A DNA stretch of 64,000 bases. Origin: Leptospira ainazelensis (GTDB taxonomy: Bacteria > Spirochaetota > Leptospiria > Leptospirales > Leptospiraceae). The DNA lies in NCBI RefSeq assembly GCF_016918785.1, contig NZ_JAFFPT010000033.1, positions 1 through 64,000 of the forward strand. The letters run 5' to 3'. Below are positions 52,561-63,656 of this stretch, piece by piece (position 1 is the stretch's first letter; the number at the start of each line of letters is the position of its first letter). Under the pieces are notes generated by a model that saw nothing but the letters and a program-made list of their open reading frames with translations, did no database searches and was not told the origin of the DNA. The position numbers were made by a program, and so were the translations under genes.

Positions 52561-54319
52561 CTCTGCTCAACTTAACTAAGGTAGGTCGTCCGTGAGGACA
52601 ACGGGAAGGATTTTCACAATAACTCAATCGGTTCAAAATTTCTGCGAGGATCGGATCGGAAAGATGATCTCCCTTTTTGATCGCGGAACGACAGGCCACA
52701 CATTTCGCCATAAGATCGTATAACTCGGGTTCGCTGGATTCTTTTCCTTCCGTTCTGTTTAAAAAATCGAGAATGATTTCCTTTTCCTGACCCGGTTCCA
52801 TATAAGCCGGAATTTCCCGAAGTACGACGCTGTCTTCGCCGAGCGCGTCCAAGAAAATTCCGACTTCCTCATATTCTTTTCTTCGATTTAAAATGTCTTC
52901 CTGTTCTTGTTTGGAAACGTCGATCCGAATCGGAGTCAGAAGCGGCTGAATCCCGTAATTCTTCTTTTCGAGTTTTCTCAAAACTTCTTCGTAACGAATC
53001 CGTTCGTGCGCCGTATGCTGATCGATGATATAAAAGCCGTCTTCGGCTTCCGCGAGAATAAAAGTCTCAAACAAAACCCCGAAATGTTTTTTGGGAATAA
53101 AAGAAGAATGTTTTACAACGTTATCCGTCAGTGCGTTCAAAGAGGCTCCCGGTCCCATCCGATCCAGATCAAAACCTTCCTGACGAGGAACGTCCGCAAA
53201 GAGTTCCCTACTCAAAAGAGGGCTTTGCCCGCTTCCGATCGGCGAATGAGCTTGATAAAGAGAACTGGTTTTAAACGTATCGGGCGTCGGTCTTAAGAGA
53301 CGTTTTTTCAATTCTAAAAAACTAACGGGAGTGCTGGAACGAAGTTCTTTTTGGATGAGGGTTAAGAAGAACCCGTTGAATCCTTCTTCGTCTAAAAATC
53401 GAATTTCTTTTTTTGCCGGGTGAACGTTGACATCGACCCGCGAAGGATCGATTTCAAAAAATAAAAAACAATACGGATGTCCGTTCGGAGGAAGGAGTTC
53501 GTCATACGCCTTCTTTAAAAGAACAGAACTGTATTTGATTTCGATCGGACGGCCGTTAATAAAGATAAACTGGCCGGTTCGATTGGATTTATAAAAATCA
53601 GGATCGCTGATAAAACCGAAGGCCTTGATTCCGCCGCGCTCTAAATTGACTTCTAAAAGATGATCTCGAAAGTTTTCACCGAAAAGATCGATGATTCTAT
53701 CTTTTTTATTCTCTCTCGCAGGAAGCACATAGACTTCCTTTCCGTCTTGGAACAAACGAAAACGAATGTCTTCTCGCGCCAAGGCTTGGGTCGTAACTCG
53801 GTCCCGAATCTTTTTGTCTTCGGAACGGATCGACTTTAAGAATTTTCTACGAACCGGAGTATTGAAGAACAATTCTTCCACGAGGATTTTAGTTCCCGTA
53901 AAACCGGGGATCTCCTCTTTTTCGGAAATTTTGCCTCCGATCGATTGAATCTTCCACGCGGTCTTTTGATCCTTGGTCCCGCTTTCCAACGTTAGGCGAG
54001 AGACCGAAGCGATGGAAGCAAGGGCCTCTCCGCGAAACCCGTAACTCAAAACGTTTTCCAGATCTCCAAAGTCCTTGATCTTACTTGTGGCGTGTCTTTT
54101 AAGAGCTGGTTCCAAATCCTCCGGGTCGATTCCCGAGCCGTTGTCAGTGATTCTCAAAAGAGAAAGTCCGCCGTCTTTGGATTCGATATCGACCTGGGTC
54201 GCCCCGGCATCCATAGAATTTTCCATAAGTTCCTTTACGACGGAATGTGCAGACTCGATAACCTCGCCGGCGGCGATCTGATTGATAAGCTCGGGACTGA
54301 GTTCCCTGATTTTTCCCAT
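52529..54319 (-). CDS. mutL: DNA mismatch repair protein MutL (endonuclease type)
   Basis: The protein is 596 residues from [11 protein letters not shown] (54319); longer in-frame starts add a non-conserved tail. GHKL ATPase motifs: [18 protein letters not shown] and [10 protein letters not shown]. The C-terminal domain carries [13 protein letters not shown], the DQHA(x)2E(x)4E metal endonuclease motif, together with [10 protein letters not shown] and CPHGRP. This is the self-nicking MutL used where MutH is absent. It overlaps the VTT gene by 32 bp. Confidence 0.95.
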   Translation of the reverse strand: MGKIRELSPELINQIAAGEVIESAHSVVKELMENSMDAGATQVDIESKDGGLSLLRITDNGSGIDPEDLEPALKRHATSKIKDFGDLENVLSYGFRGEALASIASVSRLTLESGTKDQKTAWKIQSIGGKISEKEEIPGFTGTKILVEELFFNTPVRRKFLKSIRSEDKKIRDRVTTQALAREDIRFRLFQDGKEVYVLPARENKKDRIIDLFGENFRDHLLEVNLERGGIKAFGFISDPDFYKSNRTGQFIFINGRPIEIKYSSVLLKKAYDELLPPNGHPYCFLFFEIDPSRVDVNVHPAKKEIRFLDEEGFNGFFLTLIQKELRSSTPVSFLELKKRLLRPTPDTFKTSSLYQAHSPIGSGQSPLLSRELFADVPRQEGFDLDRMGPGASLNALTDNVVKHSSFIPKKHFGVLFETFILAEAEDGFYIIDQHTAHERIRYEEVLRKLEKKNYGIQPLLTPIRIDVSKQEQEDILNRRKEYEEVGIFLDALGEDSVVLREIPAYMEPGQEKEIILDFLNRTEGKESSEPELYDLMAKCVACRSAIKKGDHLSDPILAEILNRLSYCENPSRCPHGRPTLVKLSRDDLERMFHRK

Positions 54320-54779
54320 GGACTTCATTCCAGTCTCGGGAGGGAAAGCGCCACTGTCAAGGACGGGAAGGAATGGATTCTCCATTTTTCCGACAACCGT
54401 TCCTTAAGATTCGAATTCTAATGCGGATCCAAAACGGGATTCTTCCATTGAATTTTGTAACTTTGAACCGGAGTTTTCACAGTCAGAAAATCCAAGTTAC
54501 AATATGAAATAGAATTCCAGACAAAATATTCAGCATTTTATGACAACCTTCGCAGAGTCCGGTCTTGTTATAAATATCCTAATTTTATTTTAATATATTA
54601 TATAATTTAGATATACCATTTTGAATTAAATCATTGTAACTTTAACTAAATAAAATTCTTCTTTCGTAAGAAATATTTTTGAATCGGCGTCCATTCCGAT
54701 AGAAGAAGAATTTTTATCAAATTTTTTACAGTGTGTTCTAAAACTCGATTATCCTTTATGAGAAAGATCAAGCTGCAAG

Positions 54780-54808
54780 AACCTGTCCTAGTTTTGGAAC
54801 GGGTTTTT
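54780..54808 (+). terminator. Orphan terminator hairpin
   Basis: AACCTGTCC and GGAACGGGTT pair with one bulge around a 7-nt loop, followed directly by five T and further on by eight T. No plus-strand gene precedes it between mutL (minus strand) and 54780. It may end a small RNA or an upstream leader; alternatively it is chance. Confidence 0.45.
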
Positions 54809-54941
54809 ATGATTTTTTTTGAAAGCGCATTTCAGAAGATAAACATTGAGTTTTTGGAAATCAACAGTGATTCAACACTTTTATGCCGATCAAAATTTTT
54901 CTATAGGTAACTTGAATCTACGAGGAAAGAGCGAAAAGTCA

Positions 54942-55928
54942 ATGAACTTCCAGAATGAATATAATCTTGAAAAATTTGTAAACAATTCTTTGGATCTGAT
55001 CTCCATCCAAAGAATGGACGGAACGGTTATTCAGGTAAATCCTTCTTTTGAAAGAATTTTAGGTTGGTCCGAAAAAGATCTTTTAGGGAGAAATCCTTTT
55101 CATCTTTTACATCCGGACGATTTGGATTCTACCCTAAAAGAGATCGAAAAATTGAATCAGGGAATTCCCACACTTGCGTTTCAAAATCGATTTCGATGTT
55201 CCGATGGATACTATAAATTCTTTGCGTGGACTTGTTATCCGGATCTAAAGGAAGGTTTGCTGTACACTTCCGGTCGCGATATCACCGATCTTGTGGAATC
55301 CAATCGGAAGATCAGCCAACTCGCAGCGGAACTCAAAGAAGCAAACAGTCGACTTTTTGAACAAGCGTCGACGGATCCTTTGACAAAACTCAAAAACCGT
55401 AGGTCATTCAACGAAGAGCTACGTCATCTGATTTACCATACACAGAGAAAAGAAGGACAAATTTCACTCTTGATGATCGATGCGGATCATTTCAAGGCGT
55501 TCAACGATCAGTTCGGTCATCCTGAAGGAGATCAAGTTTTGGTTCAATTGGCTTCTCTTCTTTTGGAAGAATCCAGAAATGCCGATCTTGTCGCCCGTTA
55601 CGGTGGAGAAGAATTTATCGTCGCGTTGCCGGATACATCCGCAAACGAAGCCATCGAAATCGCGGAAGATTTATCGAAAACGATCCGAAATTTTGCTTGG
55701 GAAAAAAAGAGAATCACGATCAGCGTCGGAATTGCTACGATTCAGTTTCATCCCGCTTTTAAGGGGGATAAAATGGACTTTCAAAAAATCCTCATAGAGA
55801 ACGCGGATAAAGCTCTCTATCATTCAAAAGTGAGCGGTCGAAATCATGTGACTCACTACTCGTTTATCGATCGAAACAGTTTGTTCTTTTGCTCTCACCC
55901 AAAATCTGACGACTTCAAACCGAACTGA
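54942..55928 (+). CDS. PAS-GGDEF diguanylate cyclase (copy 1)
   Basis: The protein is 328 residues from the ATG at 54942 (GAGGAAAGAG upstream); an in-frame ATG at 54846 would add 32 unrelated residues. The PAS domain is at about 5-125 and a short coiled coil at 125-155, then the GGDEF domain. Its active site is GGEEF at 221-225 and the inhibitory I-site RxxD (RNAD) lies five residues before it. It is predicted to make c-di-GMP with product feedback. It is closely related to the next gene, with 27 bp between them; they arose by tandem duplication. Confidence 0.92.
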   Translation: MNFQNEYNLEKFVNNSLDLISIQRMDGTVIQVNPSFERILGWSEKDLLGRNPFHLLHPDDLDSTLKEIEKLNQGIPTLAFQNRFRCSDGYYKFFAWTCYPDLKEGLLYTSGRDITDLVESNRKISQLAAELKEANSRLFEQASTDPLTKLKNRRSFNEELRHLIYHTQRKEGQISLLMIDADHFKAFNDQFGHPEGDQVLVQLASLLLEESRNADLVARYGGEEFIVALPDTSANEAIEIAEDLSKTIRNFAWEKKRITISVGIATIQFHPAFKGDKMDFQKILIENADKALYHSKVSGRNHVTHYSFIDRNSLFFCSHPKSDDFKPN

Positions 55929-55955
55929 TACGATTCCAATTGGAGGATTTTAATC

Positions 55956-56903
55956 ATGCTTTATAAAGAAGAATTTAATCTTGAGAAATTTTACAATTAT
56001 TCCCTGGACTTATTCTCCATTCAGAGAATAGACGGAACCGTCATTTCGGTCAATCCAGCCTTTGAAAGAATCTTAGGCTGGTCTGAAAATGAACTTCTCG
56101 GTAAAAGTCCTTTCGACCTTCTGCATCCGGAAGACGTGGAAGAAACGATACGGGAATTTTCTAAACTCAACAGCGGGGTTCCGAAAGCTTCCATACAAAA
56201 TCGACTTAGATGTGCGGATGGAAATTACAAATATTTATCTTGGACGGGGTTTCCCGATCTGGAAGCCGGCTTGGTATATATTACCGGTCGCGACATCACC
56301 GAGCTCGTCGAGTCCAATCTAAAAGTCAGCGAACTCGCGGCCGAACTGCAGGAAGCAAACGATCGATTGTTTGAGCAAGCTTCAACGGATCCACTGACAA
56401 GACTAAAAAATCGAAGAGCGTTCAACGACGAATTACGCCATCTAATTCACCGCGCGCAAAAACAGGAAGGTCGAATTTCGCTTATGATGATCGACGTGGA
56501 TCATTTCAAAGCGTTCAACGACCAATTCGGACATCCGGCTGGCGACGAAGTTCTTACCCGAATCGCTTCACTTTTCTCCGACGTTACGCGAGAAAACGAT
56601 CTCTTAGCGCGTTATGGAGGCGAAGAATTCATCCTTGCGCTGCCGAACACCTCCGTCGAATCTGCACTTACGATCGCCGAAAAGATGGCGAAAACGATTC
56701 GAAATTTTGCTTGGGAGAAAAAAAATATAACGATCAGTATCGGAATCTCGACGTTTCAATTCGATTCTTCCTATTCGTTAAAGAGCAAGGACTGCGTTCA
56801 GCAACTGATCGAAACCGCGGACAAAGCCCTCTATCATTCCAAGGTCAACGGTAGAGATCAAGCGACCCACAGTTTGAAAATGAATTCCGAATGTATAAAA
56901 TAG
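55956..56903 (+). CDS. PAS-GGDEF diguanylate cyclase (copy 2)
   Basis: A 315-residue protein with the same layout as its upstream neighbour: PAS (about 5-125), linker helix, GGDEF with GGEEF at 221-225 and I-site RxxD (REND). The two copies share long identical blocks such as FEQASTDPLT and DHFKAFNDQFGHP but differ in PAS details (FDLLHPEDVEETI against FHLLHPDDLDSTL), so their signals may differ. It is preceded by TGGAGG. Both are predicted soluble. A decayed third GGDEF follows at 57231. Confidence 0.92.
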   Translation: MLYKEEFNLEKFYNYSLDLFSIQRIDGTVISVNPAFERILGWSENELLGKSPFDLLHPEDVEETIREFSKLNSGVPKASIQNRLRCADGNYKYLSWTGFPDLEAGLVYITGRDITELVESNLKVSELAAELQEANDRLFEQASTDPLTRLKNRRAFNDELRHLIHRAQKQEGRISLMMIDVDHFKAFNDQFGHPAGDEVLTRIASLFSDVTRENDLLARYGGEEFILALPNTSVESALTIAEKMAKTIRNFAWEKKNITISIGISTFQFDSSYSLKSKDCVQQLIETADKALYHSKVNGRDQATHSLKMNSECIK

Positions 56904-57230
56904 AAATAAAATTCTCAATCGCATTTTCATCCGTATCGTTTTCCCTCCAATTTTTTTATAAGCAAAACATGCTCCTTAAAAAAGTCCATCTTTCGCTTTC
57001 TAAATCCGTTTTCCAAAAATGAACAAAACCGAATCGTAAAAATTCGCGAAAGGTAAAAACAGCCGGGATAAATTTTCAGATCGCTCCTTCGGTACGTTAT
57101 GCGTCATGAGATTGAACGGCAATCTTCTCAGGATGAATTCTTCCTTTCAGCGCGTCTTCGGATGCCCCTCTAATCGATTGCTCCGTCGGCGTATCGATGG
57201 TTCCCATCCGGAACATTTGGATTTTCCTAG

Positions 57231-57638
57231 TCGGTTATTGAGGATGAGTTTATTTCGCTTCGGATGATCGACGCTGATCCTTTCAAAAGTTATAACGACC
57301 GATTCGGACACCCCGCCAAGGATTGTGTTTTGGCCGAATTAGCGGTCTTCTTTCTAAAACTCTGAAAATAAAACGACGTCCTTGCGCGTTTCGGGGGAGA
57401 AAAATTTATAGTCAAAGATCGATCAACGTTGCGGAGAATTTAAGAATCGTAATCCAAAGTCGTATTCGTGAAAAAAAGATCCGTTACGATCAGCATCGAA
57501 ATCGCGACGATGTACGTATCTTCGGAGGAAAACAAAAAGACAATCGATTTGATAAACGAAGCTGACAAAGCCCTTTACGAATCCAAAACGAACCGTAAAA
57601 ATCGCTCTACTCATTTTCGAGGTTCAAGTCGTAGATAA
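57231..57638 (+). pseudogene. Decayed GGDEF-domain gene (third copy)
   Basis: In-frame fragments still read LRMIDADPFKSYNDRFGHP, then after stops and frameshifts VLARFGGEKFIVK, and finally LINEADKALYESKTNRKNRSTHF before a stop at 57636-57638. These correspond in order to the diguanylate cyclase domain of the two neighbours, with the active site altered to GGEKF. The PAS part is not recognisable in the 330 bp before it. It is a relic of the same tandem duplication. Confidence 0.85.
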
Positions 57639-57772
57639 AACGATTCAGGTTACAATCTGCAATCTATGATGAAAGTTCCATTTGTTAAGAGTCATTGAAA
57701 ACGAATCGGGATTCACTCCTCTCCGGGAGTTCGAAATTTCCGTTCGTTGCAATCAAGCAAAAGGAGCTATTG

Positions 57773-58462
57773 ATGTTTCAAAAACTTTTTACCTTCCTCT
57801 GTGTAATTTCGCTTTCGATTACACTTTTTTCCTGCGAAGAATCGAAGGATGACGACACAAGCCTATTGGTCTTACTCTATTCTTTAGTCAATGGAAACGC
57901 CGGAGCAAACGTTCCTACATCATGCAAGGACTCTGCTTTTTGTAGAACCTTCCTGGCAACAAACAATGGAACAGGATACAACGGTAACTTAGGAGGAATC
58001 TCAGGAGCGGACGCGAAGTGTACGGCCGCAAAACCGGCCGGACTCAACGGAACTTACAAGGCGCTTTTGGTATCGGGGAACGTTCGAGAAGTTGTCTCCG
58101 TAGCCGACGGAAGTCCGGGTTTAAAAGACTGGGTTCTTTATCCAAACAAGCAGTATCGAAGAAGTGACGGAACTACGATCACGTTTACTACAAATTCTAA
58201 TTCTATCGTCGTAGACACTCTTCAAAATGGAATCGATGCGGGTGCGCAAAAGTTCTTTTGGAACGGATTCAACGGCGGACCGGGGACCTTTCCTTGGGAA
58301 GTCAGCTCGGATTGCAACGCTTGGTCCTCGGGCGACGGAATCCCGTCTGGTCAAGCGGGAAATACGACAGCTACCAATCCAAACGAAACGCCAGGAGGTG
58401 CGTTTACGATCGACGGTTGGAACTGCAACCAAAACCTGAATCTTCTTTGCGTCGAACAGTAA
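57773..58462 (+). CDS. DUF1554 lipoprotein
   Basis: The protein is 229 residues from the ATG at 57773 (AAAAGGAGC upstream); an earlier in-frame ATG lacks a ribosome site. The lipobox SITLFSC places the lipidated Cys at 21. The mature protein has the DUF1554 domain: CRTFLATNNGTGYNGNLGG, GISGADAKCTAAKPAGL, DWVLYPNKQYRRSDG and a final WNCNQNLNLLCVEQ with paired cysteines. This C-type-lectin-like family is common in Leptospira; it is presumably surface exposed and may bind host or matrix ligands (inferred). A strong hairpin follows. Confidence 0.9.
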   Translation: MFQKLFTFLCVISLSITLFSCEESKDDDTSLLVLLYSLVNGNAGANVPTSCKDSAFCRTFLATNNGTGYNGNLGGISGADAKCTAAKPAGLNGTYKALLVSGNVREVVSVADGSPGLKDWVLYPNKQYRRSDGTTITFTTNSNSIVVDTLQNGIDAGAQKFFWNGFNGGPGTFPWEVSSDCNAWSSGDGIPSGQAGNTTATNPNETPGGAFTIDGWNCNQNLNLLCVEQ

Positions 58463-58468
58463 AAGGGA

Positions 58469-58495
58469 GGAACACCGTATCAAATACGGTGTTCC
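58469..58495 (+). terminator. Strong hairpin after the lipoprotein gene
   Basis: GGAACACCGTAT and ATACGGTGTTCC form a perfect 12-bp stem with a CAA loop, seven bp after the stop. The downstream sequence has only a weak T-tract, so termination is probable but not certain. Confidence 0.75.
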
Positions 58496-58499
58496 GTCC

Positions 58500-58949
58500 A
58501 TCCTCTTTAAAATTCCCCTTCCATCGAAGGAAAAGATTCACAACAAATGTTCTTTTTTGAATATTCTAAAGACAAAATGTAGGAACAAAAAAACAAGTCT
58601 TCCGATTTTGAAAATTTTTGAGTTTCTCGCGGAACCTTAAAAGGTGTCGCATTGAACGACGGAGTAAGCTCGTAGTAAAAACGATGGAGTTCCCACAGAT
58701 TACGTCTCTTTTAGGGGTTTATAAACTTTCTAACGGAGGAATGTTGTTCAATTTTTATGGGAGTTCCCACATTTTGTAGAACTCGTGATCTCTCTTCTAT
58801 TGGTGCTCGTTACGCGATCGGTTCGAGAACAAGTTTTTGTCTTCTTGGCAATTTCAAGAGCGGATTTTAGATCGAGATGGACGGAACTCCGGTTAAAGAA
58901 GTTTTTTCGAAAAATTTACGGTCCAAATTTCGACGGCGATCATAAAATT
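58500..58949. other. Intergenic region with GGGAGTTCCCAC motifs
   Basis: About 450 bp without a gene. It carries lone relatives of the palindrome found in the interspersed elements: TGGAGTTCCCACAG near 58690 and TGGGAGTTCCCACATTTTG near 58760. No core hairpin is present. Confidence 0.5.
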
Positions 58950-60206
58950 CTAACCTTCTTTCCCCTGCGTGGAAATAAAAGGCTCTTTGGGAGACAAAAA
59001 ATAGCCGCTCAGACTGGCTATCAAAACCGGAGTAAAACTATACAAACCAGTTAATTCTGACAAAAGAATCGTAGTGGAAATCGGAGTTTTGGTGACGGAA
59101 GAATTCACGGCAGCCATAAGACAGATCATCAAAAAGGATTCGTTCTCCGTGGGAAAAATTCCAAAAAGAAATTTCCCCGCACAAGCTCCGAGAAAAAAAA
59201 GAGGAATGATCACCCCTCCTCTCCAACCCGTCGTTACCGTAGTCGTGATCGCAAAGGTTTTCCAAAAAATCAAACCCGCTAAAAAGACGAGACTAAACCT
59301 TCCTTCCACGATTTGGTTGAGTTGATCGTGTCCGAAAAAACGAGTCAACGGAATCTGCCAGGCGATGATTCCCAAAACCAAACCACCAAGTGTCGTCTTC
59401 CAGTAGATCTTTCCCGGAATTTTAGAATAGATCCAACGGTTCGTCAAAAAAAGACCGTGAAACAGCCAACCTAACGCCGCGCCGAGACCGCCGAGTAAAA
59501 GAGCATATAAGAAATCTTGAATATCTCCCGGAACATACTGAGGAAAACGCCAAGTGGGTTGAAGTCCTGCGTGAGTCATCCAGAGAAAAACGAAGAAGGC
59601 CGAGGTGCTCGACAAAAACGCAGGCAAAAGAGCCTTGTAATACTCGACGACGTGTCTGTGTTGCAGTATCTCAAGGGCGAATAACGCGCCACCCAATGGA
59701 GAACCGAAAAGAGAAGTAAAACCCGCTGCCATTCCTGCAATGGTCATGGAACGATATTCTTCTCCGGTTAAACCGAGTTTTTCGGCAAACCAGTTACCAA
59801 AGGATCCGGTGATCTGCACCAGGGGCGCTTCAGGGCCCACACTTCCTCCGGAAGAAATGCTCAAGATCGAAGAAAGGGCCATCGAAGGGTTTTGGCTCGC
59901 TTCGAGTTTGCCGCCTCTAAAACGTATATTATCGATTACTAATGAGATTTCTCCGGGTTCCCCGAGAAAGTGAATGATCAAACCGATCAAAAGTCCGGAA
60001 ATCGTCATAAAAGGAATCGTAAGAATTCCTTCAACGTTCAAAGCCCAGCGTGTAAGATATTCGATGAGCATCCAAAATGCCGCGGAAAACAAACCTCCTA
60101 CAACGCCTAGGATCACGTAAAAAAACGTAAGCCTAGAAAGCATAAAGGGATTTTTTCTGGAAAGAACCAGAAGCGGGGACCGCAACAGATCGGCGAGATT
60201 GATCAT
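58950..60206 (-). CDS. ClC family chloride channel/antiporter
   Basis: A 418-residue polytopic protein with about ten helices. The selectivity motifs are GSVGPEAPLVQITGS (the GxEGP-type loop, in the SVGPEAP variant), GSPLGGALFALE and GWRGGVIIPLFFLGA. No CBS domains follow, so it is the short bacterial form. It lies 10 bp after purM on the same strand and is probably co-transcribed; no functional link to purines is evident. Confidence 0.88.
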   Translation of the reverse strand: MINLADLLRSPLLVLSRKNPFMLSRLTFFYVILGVVGGLFSAAFWMLIEYLTRWALNVEGILTIPFMTISGLLIGLIIHFLGEPGEISLVIDNIRFRGGKLEASQNPSMALSSILSISSGGSVGPEAPLVQITGSFGNWFAEKLGLTGEEYRSMTIAGMAAGFTSLFGSPLGGALFALEILQHRHVVEYYKALLPAFLSSTSAFFVFLWMTHAGLQPTWRFPQYVPGDIQDFLYALLLGGLGAALGWLFHGLFLTNRWIYSKIPGKIYWKTTLGGLVLGIIAWQIPLTRFFGHDQLNQIVEGRFSLVFLAGLIFWKTFAITTTVTTGWRGGVIIPLFFLGACAGKFLFGIFPTENESFLMICLMAAVNSSVTKTPISTTILLSELTGLYSFTPVLIASLSGYFLSPKEPFISTQGKEG

Positions 60207-60216
60207 ATCTTCGCTG

Positions 60217-61251
<1,035 letters not shown>

Positions 61252-61328
61252 TCTTAGGATCCCGACTCTTTTTAGAATAGCTTGGAAAAGATAATATCCC
61301 TGCACACAAAAAAAACCGGATCCATACG

Positions 61329-61968
<640 letters not shown>

Positions 61969-62123
61969 AGATACTCCGATTGAATCCTCTAAAGAGGAGT
62001 TTTCGTATTATACACGAATTCGGAAAAATCGGATCGAAATTTTAGTTTTAATTTAGGAAATTTATTTCAAAAAAATTAAAATTAACTTTGGAAATTTATT
62101 TCCAAAGAAAGGGCTTTTGAAAT

Positions 62124-62672
62124 TTAGGAAAAATATTTCTCGGATTCCGCAAAGTCCGAAGCGCCCGAAACGATAAGAAATTCGGCGCCGGAGGATGTGG
62201 AGAATTTTTTATGCACCGAACCTGCGTTTGCCCGGTGAAAATCCCCGGCGTGGAGGATCGTTCCCGCGATGTTCAGATCTCCCGAAATCAAAAAACAATC
62301 CTCGCCGCTTCCGTGGGAGTGTCCTGGAAAAACCGCTCCCGCTTTCATACGAATTACAAGAGTGACCGTGTTGCGGGTTTTATCTTTGTTTAGAATTTTA
62401 TATTCCACTCCGGGGAACGCCGAGTTTTTCCAAGGAGAATCCGATTTACGGACAAAAAGAAAATTTTCTTCTTTGCTTGTTTGATTCAAAACATGGGAAA
62501 GAATTTTTTTCCTTAAGGAAGAGTCGGGTTTCACCTCCGAAAGAGAAGAAAGTCCAAAACGATGAAAGACCTCTTCTAGTTCCCTTTGCAAAGGAGAAGT
62601 TTCAAAGACTTCTCCGGGAAAGACGAAGTCTTCCCAGTTCTCAGTTGAATCCGTATTTCTTTCTTGGCTCAT
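62124..62672 (-). CDS. ChrR-like cupin, putative anti-sigma protein
   Basis: A 182-residue protein. The C-terminal half is a single cupin: FPGHSHGSGEDCFLISGDL, then LHAGDFHRANAGSVH, which holds the H-x-H, E and H metal ligands. The N-terminal about 75 residues are helical (LQRELEEVFHRFGLSSLSEV) but lack the H-x3-C-x2-C zinc motif of the ChrR anti-sigma domain. By gene order after the ECF factor at 63062, it is probably that factor's regulator. A 158-bp repeat element sits in the 390-bp gap between them. Confidence 0.78.
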   Translation of the reverse strand: MSQERNTDSTENWEDFVFPGEVFETSPLQRELEEVFHRFGLSSLSEVKPDSSLRKKILSHVLNQTSKEENFLFVRKSDSPWKNSAFPGVEYKILNKDKTRNTVTLVIRMKAGAVFPGHSHGSGEDCFLISGDLNIAGTILHAGDFHRANAGSVHKKFSTSSGAEFLIVSGASDFAESEKYFS

Positions 62673-62846
62673 CTTTGAATTCCTTACTAAAGAATTGGTT
62701 TCCTTTGCTTCATTAGATTCCTACGTTTACGGTGCAGAATCGGATCGTTCTTTTTGGCGTTTCGTTTTCGGTCTGGATTCTTTTTTTCTTTCGTATCCCT
62801 CCCAATGTGAAAGGGGAAATTTTTGCAAACCCAATAGGAAGTGGAT

Positions 62847-63004
62847 GTGGGAGTTCCGACAAAGTCGGAGAGGAAGAATTTTCCTTGCAAGATTCTAATT
62901 TCTCTGATAGAGAAAAGTCGACCGCTTCTTCCCGCGAGCCCGCCTCCTCCACCCAATCAGGGTGGGGGGCGCGGCTTTCACAGAAAAATTGTCGTAGTTC
63001 CGAC
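62847..63004 (-). repeat. Interspersed element, inverted copy, 158 bp
   Basis: It is bounded by GTGGGAGTTCCGAC (62847-62860) and GTCGTAGTTCCGAC (62991-63004). Read on the minus strand it has the same order of parts as the plus-strand copies: the GC-rich hairpin (CACCCTGATTGGGTGG), then CTATCAGAGAAATT and a CTTGCAAGGAAAATTC relative of the A/T tract. It occupies the gap between the ECF sigma gene and the cupin gene. Confidence 0.8.
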
Positions 63005-63061
63005 GAGATCCATTCTTCCGGAAAACGAATTCCGATCCCATTCCCCACTTGGCTTTTCATT

Positions 63062-63652
63062 TCAAACATTCCAACCTTTGAGTTGATCCCTGAGTTCTAA
63101 AAGTCCAGTCCTAATTCGCGACTTCACCGTCCCCAGAGGAAGTTGAAATTTTTCTGCGATTTCGCTCTGACTGAGCCCGCTCCAATACGCTTCCCTAAGA
63201 AGAATCGCGATCTCAGGAGAAAGATTCGCGATCGCCTCCTGAACCCGACTTCTCAAAGAAGAATCAAAAACTTCCTGGAAGGAGGTGTCTTTTTCCGACG
63301 AACCGGATAAGAGAGTTTCCTTAAATTCCCCGGTCTGTTTTCGATTTCTAAAATCTTTGGATCTGATTTTTGTAATCGCCGCGTTACGTGCAATCGCGGT
63401 CATCCAAGTCAAAGGAGAAGAACGTTCAGGATTGAATTGTTCGGCTTTGTTCCAAAGGATCGTAAACACTTCCTGAAGAATCTCCTCCGATTCTTCTTTC
63501 TGCATTAGAATTTTATAAATTACGGAATAAAGAAGATTTCCGTAAAGATCGTAGAATTTTTCGAGACAACGAGGGTCTTTTTGCGCGATCCCGGAGAGCA
63601 ATCGAAGGGCCTCGGAAGTTTTCTTTTCAAAAGAAGAATCGGAGTTCTCCAA
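63062..63652 (-). CDS. ECF RNA polymerase sigma factor (second)
   Basis: A 196-residue factor. Region 2 spans about residues 25-95 (ESEEILQEVFTILWNKAEQF, then SSPLTWMTAIARNAAITKI). Region 4 carries GLSQSEIAEKFQLPLGTVKSRIRTGLLEL. The WMTAIARN block and the cupin partner place it in the ChrR-partnered (ECF11/SigK-like) class. It probably controls an oxidative or photo-oxidative type response, by family analogy. It starts 4 bp after the murI stop, so transcription from murI may reach it. Confidence 0.92.
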   Translation of the reverse strand: MENSDSSFEKKTSEALRLLSGIAQKDPRCLEKFYDLYGNLLYSVIYKILMQKEESEEILQEVFTILWNKAEQFNPERSSPLTWMTAIARNAAITKIRSKDFRNRKQTGEFKETLLSGSSEKDTSFQEVFDSSLRSRVQEAIANLSPEIAILLREAYWSGLSQSEIAEKFQLPLGTVKSRIRTGLLELRDQLKGWNV

Positions 63653-63656
63653 GAAA

